Source of the DNA: JAFGPJ01 sp964439135
GTDB taxonomy: Bacteria > Planctomycetota > Phycisphaerae > Sedimentisphaerales > Anaerobacaceae
DNA length: 8,946 nucleotides
NCBI GenBank assembly: GCA_964439135.1
Contig: CAYTNN010000182.1
Location: 1 to 8,946, forward strand
Direction: 5' to 3'
How positions within the stretch are numbered: the stretch's first letter is position 1; every line of letters begins with the position of its first letter. A model generated the notes under the pieces. The model worked only from the letters and a program-made list of their open reading frames with translations, was not told the DNA's origin and made no database searches. The position numbers were made by a program, and so were the translations under genes. This document shows, in pieces, positions 1-5,450 of the stretch.

Positions 1-1238
1 TCATAGGTCGTAATCGCCAGTGGCGGCGCGCCGGTGGCGTTAGCTACAGTATCAAAATCATCACCGAAGTACACATTGTGCAATATCGAACCGAAACCTT
101 CCGTCCAGCCGAGAGTTACTGTCTCGGCATCTATGTAGTTGGATCCATTAGCCGGAGTAGGCTCATAGGCCTTTTTGGATGGGATTGTAAAGCTCCAGAC
201 ATTACCCTTCCACGGGCTTGCTGCGTTGGCATCGTTGACCTCATCGATCCGCCAATAGTAGGTTGTGCCGGGCACCAGTCCATCGGGATAGGGATATCCG
301 ATGAAGCCGGCCACAAAATAAGGTGAGCCTTCGTTGCCTCGGAATACCTCGGATTCTCGGGTTCCATCGTTTACGTCGCCAAAATCATCGCCCAAATAAA
401 CATCGTGCGAGACGGCAAAATCTCCGGCACTCCAGGATAGCGTCACCCATGTATCTTTGTGCATTCCGCCGTCTTTTGGATCCGGACGCCGGGCGAGCGG
501 CTGGACAGTGATTTTCGCAAGACCATTGTTCATTATCATTTCAATATCGTCAGGCGCAAGAATGGCATTAAAATAGCCCACCTCGTCAATGCTTCCGTTA
601 AAGAAGCCGCCGGCAGAGCCGGCATCAGATCTGGCACCAATTAAAAACCGTCTACTCTCATCAAGCAAAATACCTATTCCCGATACGTTTGAAGCTAATT
701 CACCGTCATGATAGAGCTGCATCGTATCTCCGTCATAGGTGGCAACGATGTGATGCCATTCACCGGTAGTGGTCGAGGCTGTGATACCAGTCCAGGCGGT
801 GTCATTGTACGTTTCAAAAAGGATGGTCTCTTGGGCGTCGTACATCATTACGCCCCAGTTAACCGAGCCGGGACTGCCACTGGCTCCATGCTGACCCCTT
901 GAAATTATATGGTTCCATCCTTGAGTGCTTGGGATATTGCACCAAAATGATACGGAGAAAACCTCGACATTCAGTGCTTCAGCATTGCCGCAATCAACGT
1001 AAGTCGATGACCCAGCGAACTCCAATGCATTGCCTGACCAACCGGCAACCCAGTTAGGTCCGCCCATTAGCGTGCCATCATTGCCGTTCCCAGAGGCATC
1101 TGCAGTAATATCACCTTTTCCCTCGTCAAGGAGCCATGCCCCAAGAACGGTATCGGGATTAACTTTGGCATAGATTTGTCCTGCAAACATCAAACTAACG
1201 ATAATAAAACTGATGCAAATTATGGTTAAGCGTTTCAT
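1..1238 (-). CDS. Gene D: secreted LamG/Fn3-like multidomain protein (5' part only)
   Basis: The reading frame starts at ATG 1238-1236 and stays open for 412 codons to the left window edge, so the C-terminus is missing. GGAGG (1247-1251) sits 8 nt upstream of the ATG. Residues 1-24 form a signal peptide: MKR, a hydrophobic stretch (LTIICISFIIVSLMF), then a cleavage-like QIYA. A LamG/concanavalin-A-like jellyroll spans about residues 27-235, with the family landmarks GAWLLDEG, SGNGNDGTL, WHHIVATYDG and GSIDEVGYFN. It is followed by an Fn3-like module (about 245-352; SHDVYLG at 277-283, TYYWRIDEV at 326-334) and the beginning of a second (LHNVYFG at 386-392). Residues 263-357 are close to gene C residues 253-345 in both protein and DNA. 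An in-frame ATG nine codons upstream (1265-1263) also has a good Shine-Dalgarno. I prefer 1238 because it gives a normal signal peptide and matches the arrangement in B and C. The likely role is extracellular glycan or surface binding (inference); no catalytic domain is visible. Confidence 0.88.
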   Translation of the reverse strand, partial: MKRLTIICISFIIVSLMFAGQIYAKVNPDTVLGAWLLDEGKGDITADASGNGNDGTLMGGPNWVAGWSGNALEFAGSSTYVDCGNAEALNVEVFSVSFWCNIPSTQGWNHIISRGQHGASGSPGSVNWGVMMYDAQETILFETYNDTAWTGITASTTTGEWHHIVATYDGDTMQLYHDGELASNVSGIGILLDESRRFLIGARSDAGSAGGFFNGSIDEVGYFNAILAPDDIEMIMNNGLAKITVQPLARRPDPKDGGMHKDTWVTLSWSAGDFAVSHDVYLGDDFGDVNDGTRESEVFRGNEGSPYFVAGFIGYPYPDGLVPGTTYYWRIDEVNDANAASPWKGNVWSFTIPSKKAYEPTPANGSNYIDAETVTLGWTEGFGSILHNVYFGDDFDTVANATGAPPLAITTY

Positions 1239-1506
1239 TTTTGTTACCTCCATCAGATTTTTCATTTTTCCCCTCCTAATTTTAACTGAGAACTGGTAGG
1301 AAATTTAGCTCCGGCCACACACCGAAGCGATTGGCAATATTTTCTCTTATTTTTAGACTCAACATCTTGCTTGAAAATGGTTTCCGGGCCCAATTCTACC
1401 TCCTTCCTTAAAATGCCAATATGGGCGATTAACTACAGAATGAAAATCTCGAATAAACACCAGAAAATTCGCCCGTTGGTATACTAATTGTCGAAAGATG
1501 CTTATC
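1239..1506 (-). promoter_or_regulatory. 5' leader of gene D
   Basis: The leader is about 268 nt long if transcription starts about 7 nt after the -10 box. The start-proximal part holds two Shine-Dalgarno sites: GGAGG 1247-1251 for ATG 1238, and GGAGG 1272-1276, 6 nt before the in-frame ATG 1265. Further upstream is AAGGAAGGAGGTA (1397-1409), a purine block also present in the leaders of C and B. Five nt after its GGAGG is a TTG (1393-1391) opening a 43-codon frame. That frame ends in TGA at 1264-1262 and overlaps ATG 1265 as ATGA. I see nothing recognisable in the translation of this frame and do not call it a gene. The part from 1397 upward is nearly identical to the gene C leader; the part below 1397 is specific to D. 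Confidence 0.5.
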
Positions 1507-1549
1507 ATTATACTTATATCACATTAGCGGTCTTTTGGTCAAGTAAAAT
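1397..1549 (-). repeat. Leader/promoter repeat, copy D (partner 5183-5333)
   Basis: This 153-nt block aligns with 5183-5333. By eye there are about 14 mismatches and one 2-nt gap. It spans the -35 box, the -10 box and the upstream leader, ending at the AAGGAAGGAGGTA block. Outside these limits the two intergenic regions differ. The repeat shows that the regulatory region was duplicated along with the gene, or kept similar by conversion or selection. Confidence 0.85.
1513..1542 (-). promoter_or_regulatory. Promoter of gene D (sigma70-like, extended -10)
   Basis: Read on the minus strand: -35 TTGACC (1542-1537), an 18-nt spacer, and -10 TATAAG (1518-1513) preceded by TGA, which makes an extended TGN -10. 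A TATAAT lies directly downstream (1512-1507), but its 24-nt spacing is too long for this -35. The -35, spacer length and TGN-TAYAAR pattern recur at the promoters of C and B, which supports the call. It lies 43 nt after the gene C terminator, so D has its own promoter. Confidence 0.72.
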
Positions 1550-1585
1550 CTCTGAATTACACGTTGGTTGTCGGCTATAATAAGC

Positions 1586-1618
1586 GGGGCCTATACCGAA
1601 TTGATTGGTATAGGCCCC
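1586..1618 (-). terminator. Terminator hairpin downstream of gene C
   Basis: GGGGCCTATACC (1586-1597) and GGTATAGGCCCC (1607-1618) form a perfect 12-bp stem with a 9-nt loop, 44 nt beyond the gene C stop codon. The core CTATACC...GGTAT is shared with the hairpins after B and A, so this is a family element. On the minus strand the stem is followed by GCTTATTATAGCC, a poor U-tract. It may be a less efficient intrinsic terminator than the other two, or act mainly to protect the 3' end. Confidence 0.72.
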
Positions 1619-1662
1619 GAACTAATCGAAACTTGCCGTTATTTTCCAAAAAAGCAGCTTAA

Positions 1663-4600
1663 CTATTCAGCAGTCTCTCTCGGTCTGTACAGTCGGATGT
1701 CGTCGAAGAACATCTTGCCCGAACCGCCGGGTACCGTCATGTTGCCCCTGGTTCCCATGCCGATAGCGATCCTGTCTACGTTGGTCAGGACTATGCCCTG
1801 ATCGGCAAAAGTCTGCAGCGGGATAACCCACTCGGTCCAGGTGTCTATCGTCGTTGCGGCAGGATCATCATGGACTACCACCGCAGGTGCGCCGGCGGCG
1901 TTTGATACTGCTACATACAGCGGCTCGGCAGCGTTGCTGGATATGCCGACATCCTGGTTCAACCACTGTCCGGTGACATTACCGGTAGTCGTGACATTTG
2001 TGAATACGGCCTGGCATGTCAGAGCGGCGTCATGAGATGTCACCGCCAAGCCGATATATACATTTGCGCCCATCGATATGGGCTCTGTGCCCTGCACGGT
2101 CCAGGTGGATCCATTGGCTGAATGAGACGCTGTAAAGGTGCCGGAAATACTACGCTCCAATTTTACCCAGTACGGTGTAGTTATCGAGCCGGTCGTTGTG
2201 TCGAGACTGGTCTGGCCTGTGCCGGGACGGCGCTGGAAGGATACACCCGAACCCGGTGTCACGACCATCATCCCATGCGCCGAGTCGGGGTCGAGCGTCT
2301 GGCGAATCATCACGCCGGCCTTGGCCCATACGTGTGTGTTCTCGACGCTTTCAACTCTGGCGACGATTGAGCCGGCGCCGGTGAGCGTCTTATAAGCGAA
2401 GTGGAACTCATCGGCTTCCACGTTGTCGGCGTTAAACCAGATATCAAAGCCGGAGGCCGTCATAGTATAGGTGCCGGCCGGGCCCTCGACAAAGCTGCCG
2501 ACGGATGCCGGGTAACCCCTGAACCACAGCGACAATTCCGAAACGTCTTCCAGTGTCCAGTCACGCGGTGCTGTCAACGTTAACTCCGTCTCCGAATACT
2601 TCGAGTAGCCCTGCTTGTTATTGTCATAGACAAGGGGCATTGATTGCCGCCCGCCGTGGATGATGGTTTCCTCGGTATAAGAGGCAGTGGTTTCGTCGCC
2701 GACAGCCGAGCCGGTGCCGTTACCGGGAATGTAACCGGGAGTACCCAGCGCTCCGGCTCCAAGCCCATCATGCCAGGCAAACCATATCTGGTTATCGCCG
2801 CTATTGTATGCCTCGAAATCGTCTATGGGAATGTTATCGGCGACGGCAAAGCTCCAGATTCTGCCCTTGGTGATTGTTCCATCGGTGGTGACCTGGTCGA
2901 TGCGCCAGTAATAGGGCCCGCCGCCCCATTCTACACCTTCGGGCGGACTGTAGCTGGTTCCCGCCTGACGTCCGCGATAGATATCCGCTGTCGTGGTATC
3001 GGCATCATCCACAGCATCTTTGTCCGTACCGAAGTACACATCATGCTCAGAGGCGTTGTCTCCGGCCGACCATGTCAGCGGCAGCACATCGCGAATGAAC
3101 GGCGTTGCGCCATTACTGGGATTGGCGTTCCAGGCGACGTACGGATCTCCTCGCATTGTCTGCTGAATCTCTTCGATCGTCAAAACTTTGCTGTAAACGC
3201 GAACATCATCGATTATGCCGCCAAAATATTGTCCCGCTACGGCGTGTCTTCCAAGTTTTAGGGTTGCCGACTCGGCTGCCGGATCTCCCGTGGGCCCCGG
3301 ATTACTGTTTACCAGTATGCCGTTCTTGTACGCGACAAGCTCGTCGCCGTCGTATGTCGCTGCAAGGTGATACCATGTATCGGCCTGCAGTGGTCCGAAG
3401 CTGGCGGCAAACCATCCGCCTGCGTTTACAGCGGCGGCTCCCCGGTATACCGGATCAGTGTGATCCCAGTTAATCTGGAAATTCGATTCGCGATGAATCG
3501 GCCCGGTATTTGTTCGATCGGAAGGTTCATCGGGGCTTATCACCCATGCCGAAATGGTCCATATAGTCAGATCGGTTGTGAAATCTGTATCTATATAGTC
3601 ATCTCGCTGGTCGAATTCCACGCCGCCTCCGTCATAGGCTTCAACCCAGTTCGCTCCGTTCATGAGCGTTCCGTGATTGCCGTGCCCGGACCAGTCAACT
3701 GCGTTCAATCCGGCCCCTTCGTCCAGTTTCCACCAGCCGAGAAGGTCGGGATCCGAAATCGGTATATCCGGGAGCGTCTCGAAGCTCCAGACATCGCCTT
3801 TATGCGTGGTTACGCCGTCGAACTGGTCAACGCGCCAGTAGTAAGTTTTACCCGGTTCGAGGGCGCTGGGCGTATAGTTTGGGAAAACCAGAGGAAGACC
3901 TCCGGCTGCTGCGTCAACTTCATCGAAGGATTCACCCAAGTAGATATAATTCAGTTTCGAGCCGAGACCTCTGGTCCAGCTAAGCTCGATGTCCGGAGTG
4001 ATGAACTCGGCCCCGTTATCGGGGCTGGGCCCGTACGCTTTTTTCGAGGGTACCGTAAAGTTCCAGACCTCACCCTTCCACGGACTATCCGGATGCAAAT
4101 CGTTGACCTCATCTATTCGCCAGTAGTAGGTTGTACCCGGAACGAGACCATCCGGATAGGGATATCCGGGGAAGCCGGCCACAAAATACAGGTCGCCCTG
4201 GTTGCCTTGGAACGTATCGCCGAGCCCGTCGTTCACATCGTCGAAGTTATCGCCCATATATACATCGTGCGAGACGGCAAAATCTCCCGCCTTCCAGGAC
4301 AGGGTCACCCATGTATCCGGATGCAGGCCCCCATTTTCCGGGTCGGGGCTGAAGGCAACCAGCAATCCTTCACCTAACATTGCTACCTGAACTTCCTCTT
4401 GCGTCAATCCTCGCCGATAGACGCGAACATCATCTATCATCCCGAGAAAGCTGCGATTGACACCCTCATTAGTTCTACCAATAACAAAAGTAGCAGTATC
4501 TGACGTTCCCGGCAAGGTAATTCCTGATCCGTTTGTGCCGGCATCTTCTCCATTAATGTAATATTGGTGTGCGCCACCTATGACCATCGCACAAACGTGG

Positions 4601-5070
4601 ACCCATTCATTGAGCGGCACATCCGGGGTACTCAGACCACCATAGCCAGCCGTACTGAAATGAAGGGCGTGACTCGCCTCAGTGTAAAAGCTATACGACC
4701 GTGGACTCTCTGATTTTGAGAGGATCCCTTGCCATGCATCCCCATTTGGGGCTTCATACCTTTCGGTGTTGATCCAGGCCATGACGGTAACTTCGTTGTC
4801 CATCGTCAGTATCTCGGCATGTGGCACCTGGACAAAATCGTCAACTCCATCAAATTGCAGAGCCTTGCCAATTTGTCCGGTTACCCATGTCGTGTCGCCC
4901 TGGAGGGTGCCGTCGTTGCCGTTGCCGCTCATATCAGCAGCGGTCGTTCCGGAGCCTTCGTCGAGCCTCCACCAGCCGACAAGGTCCGGGTCCACGGCTT
5001 TGGCTACGCTCGTCAAAACGGCGCTGAGCACGAGGACAAATGAAACCAGATAAAACAATTTTCTGTACAT
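1663..5070 (-). CDS. Gene C: secreted LamG/Fn3-like/DUF1349 multidomain protein
   Basis: This is a complete 1135-residue protein. The ATG (5070-5068) has GGAGG 6 nt upstream. Residues 1-25 are a signal peptide ending SVAKA. Modules in order: LamG 1 (27-232; GWWRLDEGSG, DDVRVYRRGLT), Fn3-like 1 (236-341; SHDVYMG, TYYWRIDEV), Fn3-like 2 (342-433; TYYWRVDQF), LamG 2 (439-641; GWWKLDEGAG, DDVRVYSKVLT), Fn3-like 3 (643-743; EHDVYFG, YYWRIDQV), then a carbohydrate-binding-like C-terminal domain starting DDFEAY (750). That domain is split: its first half is 748-852 and its second half 1046-1128, with a DUF1349-like module between them (853-1028, then a linker). There is no dockerin, PEP-CTERM, LPXTG or C-terminal membrane segment, so it is probably released or held non-covalently. 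No catalytic module is visible. Extracellular glycan binding or adhesion is inferred from the LamG and CBM-like modules. It has its own promoter and terminator. Confidence 0.93.
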   Translation of the reverse strand: MYRKLFYLVSFVLVLSAVLTSVAKAVDPDLVGWWRLDEGSGTTAADMSGNGNDGTLQGDTTWVTGQIGKALQFDGVDDFVQVPHAEILTMDNEVTVMAWINTERYEAPNGDAWQGILSKSESPRSYSFYTEASHALHFSTAGYGGLSTPDVPLNEWVHVCAMVIGGAHQYYINGEDAGTNGSGITLPGTSDTATFVIGRTNEGVNRSFLGMIDDVRVYRRGLTQEEVQVAMLGEGLLVAFSPDPENGGLHPDTWVTLSWKAGDFAVSHDVYMGDNFDDVNDGLGDTFQGNQGDLYFVAGFPGYPYPDGLVPGTTYYWRIDEVNDLHPDSPWKGEVWNFTVPSKKAYGPSPDNGAEFITPDIELSWTRGLGSKLNYIYLGESFDEVDAAAGGLPLVFPNYTPSALEPGKTYYWRVDQFDGVTTHKGDVWSFETLPDIPISDPDLLGWWKLDEGAGLNAVDWSGHGNHGTLMNGANWVEAYDGGGVEFDQRDDYIDTDFTTDLTIWTISAWVISPDEPSDRTNTGPIHRESNFQINWDHTDPVYRGAAAVNAGGWFAASFGPLQADTWYHLAATYDGDELVAYKNGILVNSNPGPTGDPAAESATLKLGRHAVAGQYFGGIIDDVRVYSKVLTIEEIQQTMRGDPYVAWNANPSNGATPFIRDVLPLTWSAGDNASEHDVYFGTDKDAVDDADTTTADIYRGRQAGTSYSPPEGVEWGGGPYYWRIDQVTTDGTITKGRIWSFAVADNIPIDDFEAYNSGDNQIWFAWHDGLGAGALGTPGYIPGNGTGSAVGDETTASYTEETIIHGGRQSMPLVYDNNKQGYSKYSETELTLTAPRDWTLEDVSELSLWFRGYPASVGSFVEGPAGTYTMTASGFDIWFNADNVEADEFHFAYKTLTGAGSIVARVESVENTHVWAKAGVMIRQTLDPDSAHGMMVVTPGSGVSFQRRPGTGQTSLDTTTGSITTPYWVKLERSISGTFTASHSANGSTWTVQGTEPISMGANVYIGLAVTSHDAALTCQAVFTNVTTTGNVTGQWLNQDVGISSNAAEPLYVAVSNAAGAPAVVVHDDPAATTIDTWTEWVIPLQTFADQGIVLTNVDRIAIGMGTRGNMTVPGGSGKMFFDDIRLYRPRETAE
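1936..2514 (-). other. DUF1349-like module nested inside the C-terminal domain of gene C
   Basis: These bases encode residues 853-1045 of gene C. The stretch carries hallmarks of the DUF1349 (concanavalin-A-like) family: GTYTMTASGFDIW, VEADEFHFAYKTLTGAG, WAKAGVMIRQTLDPDSAHGMMV, GVSFQRRPG, YWVKLERS and VYIGLAVTSHD. It sits between SLWFRG and AEPLYVAV. In gene B those same two motifs are separated by only KPDND, so the boundaries of the insertion are sharp. Gene A retains the end of the same module, so A and C share the inserted form. Confidence 0.82.
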
Positions 5071-5290
5071 GGTAATCCTCCATCATAAAAGAGAGTTTAA
5101 GAGTAAAAAATTGCAGTAATAATTTAAATCTTGCTACATTTTGATTTTATGTCCGCCCGGAACATTACTTAAGACTTGAACTTACCTCCTTCCTTCAAAT
5201 ACCGATATGGGTGGTCAACTACAGTAAAAATCTCAAATAAACACCAGAAATTTCGCCCGTTGGTATACTAAGCGTCAAAAGATGCTTATC
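5071..5290 (-). promoter_or_regulatory. 5' leader of gene C
   Basis: The leader is about 220 nt long. The start-proximal end holds the gene C Shine-Dalgarno GGAGG (5077-5081). Just before it is an ACTCTCTTTTAT stretch that is also found before the gene B Shine-Dalgarno. AAGGAAGGAGGTA (5183-5195) is a second, distal Shine-Dalgarno-like block shared with B and D. Eighteen nt after its GGAGGT is ATGTTCCGG (5165-5157), also present in B, opening a 13-codon frame that ends at 5124. The 18-nt spacing is too long for ordinary initiation. ATACCA and TGGTGT can form a 6-bp hairpin in both the C and D leaders. I do not match this leader to a known riboswitch class. Confidence 0.5.
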
Positions 5291-5333
5291 ATTATACTTA
5301 TATCACATTAACGGTCTTTTCGTCAAGTAAAAT
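5183..5333 (-). repeat. Leader/promoter repeat, copy C (partner 1397-1549)
   Basis: This is the partner of the block upstream of gene D. The promoter, the TAAGCATC-containing initially transcribed region, the CGGGCGAA-containing segment and the purine-rich block are all kept in order. Gene B's leader shares only the two ends (promoter pattern and purine block) with this repeat. Confidence 0.85.
5297..5326 (-). promoter_or_regulatory. Promoter of gene C (sigma70-like, extended -10)
   Basis: Minus-strand reading: -35 TTGACG (5326-5321), an 18-nt spacer, and -10 TATAAG (5302-5297) preceded by TGA. The arrangement matches the gene D promoter, with one substitution in the spacer and one in the -35. 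It starts only about 21 nt after the gene B terminator stem, so B and C are separate units packed tightly together. Confidence 0.75.
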
Positions 5334-5347
5334 AAGTAAAAATAGCC

Positions 5348-5381
5348 GGGGCCCATACCGAATCAGGTCGGTATAGACCCC
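5348..5381 (-). terminator. Intrinsic terminator downstream of gene B
   Basis: In minus-strand RNA, GGGGUCUAUACCGA pairs with UCGGUAUGGGCCCC around a 6-nt loop to give a 14-bp stem with two G-U pairs. It is followed by GGCTATTTTTACTTATTTT, a usable U-tract. In plus-strand RNA the two wobble positions would be A-C mismatches, so the element reads properly only in the direction of the genes. The stem lies 69 nt past the gene B stop codon. Confidence 0.85.
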
Positions 5382-5411
5382 GTCTTGGCTGCAATCCTGT
5401 GTCTGTTATCG

Positions 5412-5450
5412 TCAGGCCTCTTTAAAAGCTATGACAATCTAAACTCCGGC
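5412..5450 (-). repeat. Conserved 3' untranslated element, copy B
   Basis: The 39 nt directly downstream of the gene B stop codon match 8464-8502, the same position after gene A, with only 2 differences. Both differences lie in a small stem (GCTT-N6-AGGC here, GCCT-N6-AGGC after A), where pairing is kept as a G-U in minus-strand RNA. Gene C has no equivalent. Confidence 0.8.

Noticed and set aside
1397..1549. Known riboswitch class in the C/D leader
   Set aside because: I could not match conserved cores of cobalamin, c-di-GMP-I, glycine or other familiar classes, and the helices I could draw show little covariation between the two copies.
1586..1618. Palindromes as transposon ends or CRISPR repeats
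   Set aside because: Only one hairpin occurs per intergenic gap, always just after a stop codon and with no transposase, target duplication or spacer periodicity. Terminators explain them better.
2644..3261. Plus-strand open frame of 205 codons opposite gene C
   Set aside because: It is antisense to the CBM-like and third Fn3-like regions of gene C, which have clear family motifs. Its own translation shows no family motif.
3367..4377. Plus-strand open frame of 336 codons opposite gene C
   Set aside because: It lies wholly antisense to gene C's Fn3-like and LamG modules, lacks a Shine-Dalgarno and any recognisable domain, and overlaps another antisense frame. Such frames arise from the codon bias of the true strand.
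5291..5296. TATAAT as the -10 box for gene C
   Set aside because: It would lie 24 nt from TTGACG. The adjacent TATAAG at 18 nt with a TGN extension is a better fit, and it corresponds in position to TACAAA at gene B, where no TATAAT is present.
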